NCBI GenBank assembly: GCA_030435675.1
Contig: CM059622.1
Span: 2,046,001 to 2,110,000 of the forward strand
DNA: 64,000 nt
Reading direction: 5' to 3'
Origin: Steinernema hermaphroditum
Taxonomy: Eukaryota > Nematoda > Chromadorea > Rhabditida > Steinernematidae
The notes beneath the pieces were generated by a model. The model searched no databases. It saw nothing but the letters and a program-made list of their open reading frames with translations, and had not been told where the DNA came from. A program made the translations under genes and the position numbers. Positions 46,246-58,905 of this stretch are shown here, piece after piece; positions within the stretch are counted from its first letter, which is position 1, and every line of letters starts with the position of its first letter.

Positions 46246-48791
46246 CTGTCTCATCACCACCGTTGAGTGCAACACGAGAACATTACATTAGTCAGTCACC
46301 AGCAGCGCGCTGATGTGCCCCAAACCATCGTATCGTAGTTGTATCGTATTTCAGACTTTGGCTGGCACCGCCACTGATGTGAACAGAGAGATAAATAAAG
46401 ATACGTTTATGCCTTTCTAAACAGATTTTGAAACGGAAAAAAGCACAAGAACCAGTAGGGTTGCTAAGAAGGGTTACTTCTGGTCTTCACGCGCCGATGC
46501 ATAGAGCTTTAACTCATGGTAAGCTGAGAATCTGTAGTTGTAGCTAGCCAGAACCTAATGACGAACAGAATCGATGCAAGTGGTGAAGAACGGGAACCTT
46601 GAGAGACGTCAATTAGGCTAGGATTAGGTAGAGTGGATGGAAGTCGAACCCTTCATAAACTCGTGTGTCCTCAAAGCACTCCAAACTCAAAACATCTAAA
46701 AACTGATCGATGAAACACATCTTGGCTAGATTTTTTTCGCAGTTTACAGTTTCGAATCAGCACTACTTTTGGTCAAAAACTAAGGGGAATCATCTCGGAA
46801 TGATGTGGCATTATCTGATCTTGAGTTCAATTTGGCTGTACATAAGAACACCATGGGAATTTCTGCTGGTTCCCAATTCCCGTTTACCACTCGTAGAACG
46901 ATTAACACACATTAACATCGGAAATGACACCTTCTGTGGTGTTAGAGTGCACCTATACTCATTCATCCCACGCTGGACAAACAGTCCGCGTGTCAGGAGT
47001 CATCTGACGCGTCGGCGACACTCCCCACGAGATCGTAGTCGGAAGTGTGAGTCACTAAACGCAAACAGAAAGGTGATGTTGTTGTCGCCATTTTAGGAAG
47101 TGACACACGGTTTCAGGGCATTCTTCGGGGGCTTCTTCTCGACTTCCGGCCATCGGAGAACGAACGTGGGAAGACGAGTGGGAGGCCATAGGATAGCAAA
47201 GGATCAGTGGGATTGAGCGAATTCGCTGCCATAGCCGTGATTAAAAAGTAGACAAAAATAGAGCCGAGAGAGCGAAAGAAGGAGTGGAGTGGCTTTTTCG
47301 GTTTAGGGACCGCTGGGTCGATTTGAATTTGTTTGTCAGCCTTAGTCGCATTAGGACGTCATGACTATCTGCAAGTCACGTTCTACTAAAATCTTGGAGG
47401 ACCATCTGTGCTAGGTTAAAATTCATTACGCCAAAGAGGTTCTGTGGTACGGTATCATCATAAAAAAAGACTCAGAGAAGAACATTAAAGACCTCAGGCT
47501 TTCGGGGGTTCCCTAGAAAATAAGGGGTTCGAACTGGATTCTAGAAAATGACAGCCCGGATCACTACCAGTGGACTAATCGGATGCCGCTTGGAATCGTT
47601 GATTACATGCCTTAGCAGTCGAATGTCATCATTTTTCTTACCTTTCAGCCCTGTCTTAAGTAGCGATGCTTGATCAAGGGTGAGTGTATGTGCCCCTGTT
47701 CCTAATCGAGTCCGGACTCGTTAGGACCGCCGCTCCCAAGCCACCCCTCTATCCGCTAGAGCACACTCCAACGCAGTCGGTGTGTGGCATTTGGGAACAT
47801 TCCCTTGCAAGAAACAAAGACCTGAACAGGATGAGAAGACGGCGCTCTTCACAAGTGACCACTTGTGGCCGTCGACGTCGACGGCTTTCGTCACATAAGC
47901 CCGCTAATCCGCGGCTCTTGTTATTTCGGCCGTCTTTTCAGTCTTTTTAGTCATAATACAGGGATTAACAATTGCGCAATCCTACACTTTTGGACATTGA
48001 GCGTAGGAAGAGGGAGCGCTGAATGGGGGACCGGGAGAACGATCCAAGAAGGTAACCGACAAGGAAGGTACGGTATTTCTAAGTCGTCGAAGTTCAACTT
48101 TTCCGGTCATCAACAATTAATGACCCATATAATGACCTCTAATTCGTGATTAATTCCATGCTCGAACGACCCGCCAAATCTGAACTCCCTTGATTGGGAG
48201 TTCTCATCCTGTGAACAGAATCTACCTAATGGAGAACCCCTTCCCTTCACCTTAATTTACTGCCCACTCCTCCCGTCTGAGTCGTTTCGTTTACGACCTG
48301 AGATTTACGATCTTTCCGGAACTTTGTCTTCGGTCACGAGAGCAAATAGACTTTGTGAACTTTGATTAGGAGGGCTTGAGCCTTTGCTTTACAAAGCATG
48401 CAACCCCGTAGAGGGTACTGTCATTGGCTGAAGATATGGACCCGTACATTGGATTATAATGGGACCTACAATCAGACAAGTCTTTTGGAGATTTTGTGAC
48501 CTCAGGAAAAATGGGCAAGAAATGGCCAAGACAAAGACAATCCATTTTCGGCGAAATTACAGTAATTGGCTACAGAAAAGGAGTAAGACAACCGGTGGGG
48601 TGGTCCATTTGGTCCCTCTGAGGGCCGCCAAATGAGTTGAGTGAGCGGTTTCTCAGAGTGTAAGCCTGTCTGTAGTCTTCACTACGTAGCTTAGGTCACT
48701 GGGTGGAGATTGGACCTTTGCATAGGTTCAAAGTTCTTAAGGTTCATCGAAATTTAGTCAAAACACGACTTACTAAAATTACAAAAAGTTA

Positions 48792-48863
48792 CTCCCCGGC
48801 CGGGAATCGAACCCGGGTCTCGCACGTGACAGGCGCGGATACTCACCACTATACTACCGAGGA
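48792..48863 (-). tRNA. tRNA-Asp (GUC), copy 4
   Basis: Identical 72 nt sequence with a T5 terminator. Beyond a few bases next to the 3' end, its flanks do not match copies 1-2. Confidence 0.95.
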
Positions 48864-51640
48864 CATTTGCTCTCATAGTTTCTTCCATGTTGTAGCCCAA
48901 TGGCCATTCACTTCATATCCCTTTGTCTAATTTATTCTTCTTGGAAAAGCATAATACTTTGAGGCATTTCGACAAAACGGCTTGTCTCGATGTTTATCTT
49001 GACAACTGAACTTTATCTACAGGATGGCCAAAAAAGAGCACCTGGACAGAAGAAAACATCTAAAAAGCAATTCAGAAATTCAGACCGATCAGATCGGATA
49101 TGCCCTTTTTTAAGCCACCGTATAAATATATAACATAATCACGAACTAGAAAAGTATACAGCGAAGCTGGACTTCATCAAAAGTTAAGCAAAATGACGAT
49201 AAAAAGATGGCGCATATAGGGAAGGATCTCTTCCCGGAACAATTCCACAACAAAATCCCCTTATCTCACGACATCGCCTCTCGCTCCACATCGGTGACAG
49301 ATCGGCGCCGCGAATAAACAAACGTTTCCCGCAATATCGCCGCTCCCATCGGCTGACCATCCGGCGACCCGGCCGGCTGCCCTGGCCACAAAAAGCGGTG
49401 GCGGCGTCGCCATCTGTCAGCTCTGCGCTGACCGTCGGACGTCTGCGAAAGCGCTCTGCAGGAAATTGGAAGGGAAGTGGGAAGGGGCTAATTGGGCTCT
49501 TTTGATGGGGTTTTGTTACAGTTCGGGGGGTTAAGTGCACGTTCTAAGGAGTGTTTGTTTAAAGTCGGAGAATTTTAAGGCCACATTGATGAAGCCGACT
49601 TTGAAGAGGCAAACTTTGACGTTGAAGTATCGAAAAGAGGATGAGGGAGACACTGTAGACAATGCGTGAAACAGTGATCGAAGACCACGAAAAGAGAAGC
49701 CTATAATAGAGATGGAAAAAAGATGCGTGAAATTGCGCAATCATAATGGGACCAGTTTGGTGAAGTCACTAATAGTCGGGTGCTGGAAGGGAAAAGCGAA
49801 TGGATGAAGAAGGGAGTTGGATATACTTACGAATGTGGATCAGATTCAGCTTTGGTGGAGTGGTAGATATTGTGGTAGAGAGTCATTCACACAATGAATC
49901 ACGTGCATCCTATCAGGATTTACAGCCTAAAAAAAACACCGGCCTTGCTCTTTGGTGCCCGCTTGGCCGAAAGGTAATGGTTCAGAATCACATCTCTTAA
50001 AACCTCCATATTGGGTCACACATTTAGAAGCTAGACGAAGAGAGCTCATTATTTTGGATCGCCTAAATTGTCACAACGAACCTTAAGACATGTTGGAAAG
50101 ATAAACAATACAAAAAAATCAAAAATTGGTCATCAGGGCTTGTCGCCTAAACTCCTATATTGACATAAAGTGTCCCCTTAAATCATTGAAGGCGGTTTTG
50201 AAACAAAATATAGGATTGTTACACTTAAAATATCATCTGATTTCAGTGAATCCTTACTGATGTAATCACGCATGTTTCGCTCATGGTTTACACCTTTCGC
50301 TAGTTCATTTTCAATGTAGCAATCCAGTAGAATCGAGGTTGGTCATCAGGGTTTGTCATCTAAATTCATGAAAAAGGGCCTGCCCAAAAAACGCACTCTA
50401 TAAATATGATAAGGCCTAAAGCAACCACGGCCTTTTCAGTCGAATACAGTACTCAGCCGTTGCGAGAATATCGATAAAGATAACACTGATAAAGCAGCTT
50501 TAAATTCCCAAAATAGACATCTTATCCATCCAGAAATCCATCAACAAGCCCACTAATCGTTACGATCTCAACAAGCCCTCCACTCGGGGCGCACATCTCA
50601 ATCAACCAAATTAGTACATCAGAAGATGAAGACGCTCAAAAAACGTCCTCTCCGCTTCCGCGACGGACCCTCCGCGAGCGTCATCACCGTCGCCGGCCAC
50701 GATGACCCACAGCGGGGCGCTCCGCCTAACGCGGGTGGTTTTTGGGTGCAACAAAGGGCTCGTGGCCAAGTGTTGCGCGCATTAATCACGCTTTGGTCAA
50801 TCGACTGTTTTGTGAAGGAGGGGGAGGAGGGAAAGCGCCTGTGAAAACAAAGAATTCGGTCCTGGAGCGATCGATTGTGGTGGGTTATTGTTTGGGGCGA
50901 AGGTCATCGATGGGTGATAGGGATCGTCGATAGATGAGAGGTGATAAGATCTGGCCTCAATAGGCGAGTCGGCGTTTTTTCGACTCTATTACGATATGAG
51001 GTTGTGGAAGCAAGTCTAGTGGACAAGAATGGCCTTCTTGTGAATAAGAACAGCTTCAGGATGCCACCCAAAAACCAACAAAGACTAATCCGACCTTCGT
51101 TCGCACGGGATAATCCTCGGATGACACCGCTGCCGAAGGAGGCGCGTCCCCCAAAAGGCCGACAGCGCCCCCCAATTAAGCGATTCTTTTGCACCCATAA
51201 AAAGGCGGAAAAACGGACGCAGAGGCTGAGAAAGGCGCCACCGACCGCCAATACCCGAATTCGATCCGCCTTCGGTGGAAAGGGGGCGGGATGGGGCTGT
51301 AAATCTGTAGGAATGGGGTTTTGTGGATTGGGCAAAGGGTCGATTTGGGTTTAGAGGTTACAGCAGAGACCACACTTTTTGGGACAGCACGGCATTATGA
51401 AAAGGAGGCAAAACTGCCTGTGAGAGTTGTTGTGTAGCTTCTCAACAAGGTCGATTTATTAACACCTTTAGTCCTTGTACTGTAGAACATACAACTTTCG
51501 AAAAATAGCTGTAATGGTGTGTCGTAAAATTGAGCTATCATAATAGAACCTGTTTTGATGAAATGAAGCACAAAATAGCGCCATGAAAAAGTCAACCAAA
51601 AGTCAATTAAACTACCCAATAATCGAGTAGAAAAAAGTTA

Positions 51641-51712
51641 CTCCCCGGCCGGGAATCGAACCCGGGTCTCGCACGTGACAGGCGCGGATACTCACCACTA
51701 TACTACCGAGGA
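51641..51712 (-). tRNA. tRNA-Asp (GUC), copy 5
   Basis: Identical 72 nt sequence with a T6 terminator and unique flanks. Confidence 0.95.
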
Positions 51713-52863
51713 CACGATTTTTACTTTCTGACATATCTTTACTCTTTCATAGTTGTGTCAAGAAGACACATAAAGTGTTTTATGGTTTCCGTACTTCTTT
51801 CATCTCCGACGCCATTTGCATAATCACATTAGATCTGTTGTCATGATATCCTAGATGCGAACGACGCAGAAAATTAGTGGAAGATACGGTATTTTGATAA
51901 CTATTTTTACGGCTTCAATATGAGACTGGTTGGTTTCCGTTGCTTGTTCCGACCAGTCTCTCTCGATGCCCTTTTTGGTGCACTCTTTGCAATTTATTCT
52001 TACTTTTACTTATAACAACAACTCTTTGAGGTCGTCTGCAGGAAAGTGACGCTCCGACAAACGAATGACTATTGAAATATGGGATAGGCGAACCAGACGA
52101 ACCAAACATCTGGTTCGTCCATCCCAAAAAGGCCTTCACTGTCGTAGACAAGTATCTGAAGTTTGGAAGAAAGGATACTGAAACGTTTCTTGGTGAAACG
52201 TTTCTTTTCGCATGCCTACCAGCCAAGGACTACGGTATCTCCATCCGAGGACACGGTTCATCGAACGCGTCGATCACCTCCTTTCCCCTCAAAATTCTGT
52301 ACCGGCCACTGTTCGGTGGCAACAGGCGTGTACACATTCCATAATCTCAGCTGTTGACCCAGATCGTAACTTCTCATTTGCGCGTTAATCTCACGCTCGA
52401 GCACGTCTAACGGATCGTCGGGGGAGCAGAAAAACGAGGAAATTTCGGATATGCGCCGTTGCGCAAAACGACAATTCGCCGCGGCCGCATTGATGGACGC
52501 CGTTAGGAATGCTAATGAGACGTTGTTGCGGAAAGCGCACCGGAGAAGGTTTTGGGGATTCGAGGGAATCGAGAAAAAGTGAATGGGAGGGAAACTGGAA
52601 ATGGGAACATCACACAGGAGCCGTTACCTCTTTGTCGTGTGCTTTTATGGGCCTGTGAAAGTTGAGCATGATGATTCTCCTGTCATGAGAGCAAGTGCCA
52701 GGAGCGCTTTAATGTGGAGACTACAGTAACCCGACTTCTCGGCGCATTCGTCGGAAGATCGTGTAGATATGCTTGCTCTTGACCAGGATCCTGGTCACTC
52801 CTTCTAGACACTCCACAATAACATATCACATTGCGTAGATATTTACAAATGATTTTATAAAAA

Positions 52864-54640
52864 CTAGAAATCTTCAAGGGTGTCGGCAGCCTTCATCGTC
52901 GGTGCCTTTTTCTTGTTCCGTGATCTCGTCTTCGAGATGCCCGTCGTATTGCCGTCTTGTTCAGCCGTAGTGCCCAACTTCGTATCCTTCGACACTGATT
53001 CGACGCTCGCCGGAGAGATGGCATCCGAGGTGGTCGCGCTCACATTGCCTGGTGAGGCCAGGCTAACTTGCTGTGATACTGTGCCCACGCGACTGACGCC
53101 GACATCGGTGACATTACTGACATTCGACATTCGGCTTACACCGCTGACAGCTTTGCTCACTGACGGATACTTGATTTCTTCGTTCGAAGCAGCAGTTACC
53201 ACTCTTCTCCATTTTTCTTCTGCTTCTGCGACCGCTACTGAAAAATAAAGTTGTTTTAGAATCATGTAACTGCATATTCTGTCGTAGTTTGTAATTTGTA
53301 AAACCAACTAATCATCAAGCCTTACCAAGGATATAAAATAACTTACGCAATTCCTTCTCATGCATGGTCCTCGGGAAACTAACTTTTACCCGATGGATAA
53401 TAGTCAGTGCGTAGAACAGGTAAACCACAACAGAACCGGCGATAGCGCTGACGAGTACGGCTTGAGCTGTATCCAAAGAGACACGCTCGCAAGGCGCTTG
53501 TTGTGGGTTGTCATTCCAGGTCGCCCTAAAAGAGAAATTTGTCAATAGATGCGTCATAACCTCTCAGCTCACGTGTATCTGTCCATGAACTGCACGGTGC
53601 CGACGCGATGTTCCTTTTCGATATGCAATGCCCCGACGCTACAAGCGTAATGCTCATCCTGCATGTGAAGAGCTTCGGTTTTTATATCCCTGAAGATGAG
53701 AACATGTTTGAGAGCGTGCGAATCATGACAAACCTGATAAGCACGAGATCGCCAAAAGCAGCTTCAATGTGGTTCTCTCGGACGGTTCGGTTATGGAACG
53801 CTTGGAACGCTGAGTCGTAAATAAGCCCTTTCTCGAACTAAAAAGGAAAATTAGTTTATGTGGATAGGGAAAAAGAATTTTCAAGACAATTGTAACCCCC
53901 ATCAATGCCCAAAAAACGATAAAGAAAAAAATCCAGTCAACAGCACAGTCAACAACTGACAGCAGAGAGCACCAGATGAGCTGAACATTCCCAGATGGGC
54001 TAGTAAGTGATTGCCGATGGCAACAAAGAGTATCGTCGTTTCAACCCTTGCAAAACGTTACGTCGTGCGTAGCGAATATGATTGAACAGCCATATGTACC
54101 TTGTTCTTCCTAGGCTTCTTGATGAATTGGCGCGTCTTCACATTCAGATTTCCTTTCAACGTGGAAACGAATCCATTATTGAAGTAGGCGTCCTTCAGAT
54201 CGCCAAATTCCAAATCTACATCCAACTCTTTATACGGCGTTTTGATGTTCACGGCTTTCGACTGAACATTCACCGTGAAGAGCCGATACTGCAGACGCGT
54301 TGTTCCAGCGATTCGCTTCAGTTCGAAGACACGCAGGTTCGGTTGCATGTAGAAATACCGGTCATTTTCGTACTTTTCCGGGCACTCTAAACGAAGCACA
54401 AGATCAATTCGATGAGTGAGAAAAATAGAAAGTAAACCGACCTGAACTGTTCTTCGCCAAGCGCTGCTCAACATCTCTCGTCAGATTCGCCAGATTGCCG
54501 ACTGTCGTTTGACCGCACATGTTGGCGACGTAGACGAACCGCGGGAGAGCCTGGTCGCAAGTGTTAGTTTCTACAGAGTGCACGCCTCCGGCGCAGAGAA
54601 GAACGGCGCCGAGGACGAGGAGGCGCGCATGGAGCTTCAT
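52864..54640 (-). CDS. Type I membrane protein of unknown function (419 aa)
   Basis: Six exons: 54640..54442, 54386..54100, 53837..53734, 53689..53573, 53525..53347 and 53237..52864. The start lies just after a TTTTCGACAG acceptor. The signal peptide is MKLHARLLVLGAVLLCAGGV. A lumenal or extracellular part of about 230 residues contains paired Cys (NTCDQ, ANMCGQ, ECPEKY, YACSVG, APCERV) and N-glycosylation sites. One transmembrane helix follows (AVLVSAIAGSVVVYLFYALT, near residue 270). The cytoplasmic tail of about 130 residues is rich in Ser/Thr/Val and ends with a basic patch (KTRSRNKKK). The topology recalls LAMP-like proteins, but no diagnostic motif is present. The receptor or sorting role is open. 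Confidence 0.82.
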
Positions 54641-54867
54641 TCTTGGCTGTCGAAAACGGCGTGAAGGCTCTTTCGGAGCGCCGCCAATCTCCAGCTGCTC
54701 ACAGAGAGAAAATGGCCTACTTCCCTCTTGCAGAACATGGTAGACGTCTATCGGTATGCGCTGTCCACAAAGGGCGCGATTTGTGAATTTCAGAGGCACA
54801 TTTACAATGTTTTTTGGTTAACGGAAACTTCAAGTTCCGGATTACGGTATCAGTTTAGAAAACATTT

Positions 54868-54938
54868 GCATCGACCGGGAATTGAACCCGGGTCGCCCGC
54901 GTGGCACACGAACATTCTACCACTGAAGCCAAGAGGAA
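54868..54938 (-). tRNA. tRNA-Gly (GCC)-like pseudogene
   Basis: The 3' two thirds are a good tRNA-Gly: TGGTAGAATG, anticodon region TGCCACG with GCC, and CCGGGTTCAATTCCCGG. The 5' acceptor strand (TTCCTCT) no longer pairs with CGATGC, so folding to a functional tRNA is doubtful. Confidence 0.65.
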
Positions 54939-55008
54939 CTCCGTTCTGCTAACTTCTCCACCATGTTTCGTTGTCAGATGTTACATTATTCAGAAACATG
55001 TACTTCTA

Positions 55009-55509
55009 ACAAGGGAACATCCCCAAGTGCCCGACGAGTTAGGAGCTGAGATGTGGCGCGGCTTGTAGACGGTCTTCTAACTAAGAAAACGCACATAATC
55101 TCATCGGCCATAAATCAGTCGGGCTACCATAAAGATGGTCATGAAATTGTAAGGTCTCCTGGTGCGATGTCCCTGACTAGTCAGAATATACGGTATTTTT
55201 GTCCGATTTTGGACGGGGTTTTTAAGGATTTTGGCATTTAGAGCCAAAATTAACATTACCAGTTAACAACCATGTTCTTTTAGCAAGAAAAGGGGTCAAA
55301 AAATGACAAAAACTGACATGAAAACCGTATATTCTGACGAGTCAGGGACATCGCACCAGGAGACCTTACAATTTCATGACCATCTTTATGGTAGCCCGAC
55401 TGATTTATGGCCGATGAGATTATGTGCGTTTTCTTAGTTAGAAGACCGTCTACAAGCCGCGCCACATCTCAGCTCCTAACTCGTCGGACACTTGGGGATG
55501 TTCCCTTGT
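55009..55509. mobile_element. 501 bp fold-back MITE
   Basis: The ends, ACAAGGGAACATCCCCAAGTG and its reverse complement, extend into arms of about 185 bp that are nearly identical (55009-55195 and 55325-55509), around a loop of about 130 bp. TA precedes the left end. A lone related end (CAAGGGAACCACCCCAAGTG) sits at 60383. It lies 150 bp upstream of the WDR12 gene and could form a strong hairpin in RNA. Confidence 0.88.
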
Positions 55510-55657
55510 AAGCCGTATCGTTTGTGTATGACGGGCAACACTCCGTGAAATTGCAAAGTACGGGACACGGCGTTCTGTAATCTTTTCGGATATGTACGCA
55601 TTTCGTATGCTTAGCATGATTCCTGTACTTACACCTATCCTTTCCAGGTGAGCCAAG

Positions 55658-57232
55658 ATGAGTTCCAGTGACCATGGGGAACAGGTCAACGGTTTGGAAC
55701 CGAGCGACGATGAGCAGCTTGACGAGGCGGCTATGCCTCACTTCACCGTTTCCTTCTTCTCCAACGATGAGCAGTAAGTCCACGTCCGTAATATTCGCTG
55801 TTCCAATGCTTTCTATTCTCAGATTCAAAGATAAAATCTCCGAACCGCCGTCAGTGTGCCGTCGACTCCTGAACCCAAGCATCTGAGCTCTTTAGTCAAC
55901 CAAAATATTGAAGCAAACGATGGTAGGAGTGTTCTCTCTCTGTATCAGCTGTAAATCAACGGTATTTCAGATGAATGGGAGACGAAAACGTTCGACTTCA
56001 TCATTGGTAATAACTTCCTCCGCAAGTCTCTCTTCGACTTCGCGGATATGATGCAAATATCCACCGAATCCGTCATCAAAATTGAATGTATCGTGAGAGA
56101 ACCGGCTCCAACGCCCGGACAAGACTTGCCCCACGCCGACTGGGTTGGATGTGTACACGTCACCGATAAAATGTACGGGTCCCGTTCAAAAACGCATCAA
56201 AAATTGCTTGTTTAGAATTGTGAGCTCATGCTATGATGGTCATCTATACTGCTGGACGCACGATGGCAAGCAGTTGCTTAAGGAGAAGATTTGCGAGGAG
56301 CCTATCAAGAGCATCGCTGTCGACAAGCAGCACCGGGTGTACATGGCGTCGCAGAATTCGGTAGTCTACGTCTACAAACTCGACGTAAAGGGAAAGATTG
56401 GCGCCATGAGGGTTGCAGCCAGCCCTGCTATTCATTTGAGAGGGCATGAACGCAGTGCTGAATGTGTAGCCGTGAGCAAGGATGGCACGAAGCTGATTTC
56501 CGGCGGTTTCGATAACCACTTGAAGGTTTGGAACGTTGACGAGAGTACGTTTTGTTTCATCTTCATACATGCGAAACATAACCTGTTGTTTCAGAAGACG
56601 ACTTAACCAAATACACCAGTTCAAAGGGTGGCAAAGACTCCGCCAAGAAGCTCAAAACCGAAGACGTTGAAACCAGAGTTCCCTTGGTCACTCTAACTTC
56701 ACACAAAGATGCTATCGTTGCAGCTACGTGGGATCCTCTGAACGATAAACATGTTTTCTCTGCCTCATGGGACCACGAAGTTCTCGTCTGGGATCTGGAA
56801 ATGGGAGGTAAGCTTCAATTGCCAGCGCTATGAGTTCATGAGTTATGTTCAGGGGTGATTGGTCGAGAACCTGCGCAGAAGGCATTCACGGCTGTTTCGG
56901 CAAATCCTTTCAACGGCCGACTCTTGACCGGTTCCACTGACCCAGTCGTCCGTCTCTGGGACACGCGCGACCGCGAAGGCTCCCGTGTGAAGCAGTCGTT
57001 CAGCGGACACGGCGGTTGGGTCAGCGGCGTTTCGTGGAGTCCCACCAACGAGAATCTCTTCATCTCGAGCAGTTTCGACAAAGCGTCCCACATGTGGGAT
57101 GTGCGTAGTGCGAAGACTCCACTTTACACGCTAGCCGGCCATACCGATCGACTGCTCTGCGTCGACTGGTCGAATCTGGACTCCATCGCCACTGGAAGTG
57201 TGGACTGCACGCTGAAGACATATTGCCGATAG
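55658..57232 (+). CDS. WDR12/YTM1 ribosome-biogenesis WD-repeat protein
   Basis: The ATG lies 10 bases after a CTTTCCAG acceptor. Exons are about 55658-55773, 55855-55922, 55970-56174, 56217-56545, 56596-56807 and 56853-57232. The N-terminal NLE domain includes TKTFDFIIGNNFLRKSLFDF. WD repeats follow (LISGGFDNHLKVWN, VFSASWDHEVLVWD, LTGSTDPVVRLWDTR, ISSSFDKASHMWDVR) with an acidic/basic insert between two of them (KDSAKKLKTEDVE), as in WDR12. The partner complex would be PeBoW (Pes1-Bop1-WDR12) in 60S maturation in the nucleolus. The 5' part has a problem: from the first good acceptor (55822) the frame reads DEQFKDKISEPPSV and then ends, while the NLE continuation VPSTPEPKHLSSLVNQ is in another frame. 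Using the later acceptor at 55854 restores the frame. Confidence 0.92.
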
Positions 57233-57897
57233 TGACTCCTTTTGTGAATCGTTGTTATGTTTGTTTTTTGTTCATTTGTAGTTGTTGTTGATGTTTGAAG
57301 AAGTTGTTAAAAGTTTAATTGCGCTGGTTCTAGTTGTTTGTTAGTTCTGCCATCCAAGTTGCCGTAGTTCGCATTCAAATGGGGGCCAGTCAGAGACCGG
57401 AACGAGTTCGGACTCGAGTCTGCGGACTGAGAGTTTGAGCATCTTATTAAAGCATCAAACATCAAAAATCTTGAGGTTCTGCGGTCTGTCTGTTCCTAAA
57501 TAACATCAAGAGCCTTGTGGCGTTAAGTTTTGAGTTTTGGTTTTGAGGTCGTGAAAAAAGTTTTGAGTCTTGCCATCCGAGTTTTGAGTTCCGCACAGCC
57601 CTGATCAAGATCAGTTCTGACAGGGAAAAAGAGTCTCTCGGGTCAGCAGAACAGAAGCAAAAAAACTCAGAACCGAACGTCTGACTTTCCCCATAAGGAG
57701 TCGCATTTGAACGAATTGGTCTAGACACGATTTATACAGAAATGAAATAGCGAGTGGCTCGCGCTGCAGTGGGATGTGCGGAGAGTCTTCTCGAAAGTTT
57801 CAGTCGCTTGGAATTTTGTTGTTTAGTGTTTATTCATGCCGTGTTGTGCGGATATTTCATTTGCATAGATGTTTTTCAATTAACTTTTTCTTCAGCA
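57233..57897. other. Intergenic stretch
   Basis: No gene. The 57470-57600 part repeats GTTTTGAGTT-like words, a low-complexity stretch. Confidence 0.3.
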
Positions 57898-58526
57898 ATG
57901 AATCGCGGCAAGAACTTGAAGCCGAAATCAGCTGGAGGAGGAGCCGTGGGAGGAGATCGCGGTTGTCCTCTTCCAGGTAAGCATCTTTTTTCTGTTTTCC
58001 TCGCTTACATAACTCTTTTTAGCTGATGAGGAGGCGGCGGTTGCTGATGAGCAGCCTGAAGCAGCTGAAGGAGGAGCAGTGGACAAGGATCGCGGTTGTC
58101 CTCTTCCAGGTAACCATCTTTTTTTCTGCTGTCCTCGCTTATATGACTCTTTTTAGCTGATGGAACTGGCGATGCTCGCCCGCGAAAAAGATGCAACACG
58201 AGAGGTACTGTTGGTAATCTCGAGATGGCCAGGGCTCTCGCCTTTGACTATCTGATTGGTAACGGCACGTGGGAGCAGGTCACAAGTGGTGTGGAGTCAC
58301 ACATAGCCCTCGTCAAGGTTTGCGGTGTTCTTATGAAGTTGTTCTTATGATGATTGTTTTGTTTCAGACCAATGCCTACGAAGTCGACTTTTCCGATGGG
58401 TTCGCTATTGCCTACAATGAATTTGTACGCTCATTCTGCCAGAAAAAATTGGAAGATCAAATTGCGGCCCAACGCAATGAGGATAAATCCTTCTACCTAA
58501 CAGCGTCGGAGGAGGAAGAAGATTGA
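57898..58526 (+). CDS. Small acidic protein with a duplicated exon (161 aa)
   Basis: Four exons: 57898-57976, 58023-58109, 58157-58317 and 58368-58526. The ATG is two bases after a CTTCTTCAG acceptor. The end of exon 1, its intron and the start of exon 2 are copied 133 bp downstream, giving two DRGCPLPAD segments in the protein and two near-identical introns. Residues about 70-161 form a helical domain (EMARALAFDYLIGN...WEQV, then FAIAYNEFVRSFCQKKL) ending in an acidic ASEEEED tail. No signal peptide is seen. The function is unknown. Confidence 0.75.
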
Positions 58527-58905
58527 AGAAGAAGAGAAGAAGAAGATTCTTGTTGAGTGTTTTAAATATTTAATGTTTATTAGAGTTGCTTTTATTGCTC
58601 CTTGTGGTAGACTGCACATCCATAGCACACATGAGTTGATGTCAGGGAAGTCGAAATCGTCGTTGTGGCAGGGTGTGGTGTGGCAGTTCTTCTCTTCTGA
58701 TTTTCAGCATCTTTTCTTGGAAGCCACTCACGTCGTTTGCAACATTGCATTCGACGTATGTGTATCGATCACCATCCATTGAAGGGAAAGTATTGTCATC
58801 TAACGGGCGTAAGCTAAAGGTTGGTCGTAGTTTCTCCGAACTACGTGAAAATTCACTGGTCGAGGGATGTACTGAAGCTATAATGAGTTGAAACGTTCAA
58901 AGGCC

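Larger units (their letters stand above)
46246..52863. other. Gene-poor region with GC-rich islands
   Basis: No gene is supported. GC-rich islands stand out at 49280-49480, 50640-50760, 51120-51300 and 52380-52560 against AT-rich surroundings. They are open only in short frames and could be regulatory elements or unread exons. Two tRNA-Asp genes are listed separately. Confidence 0.35.
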
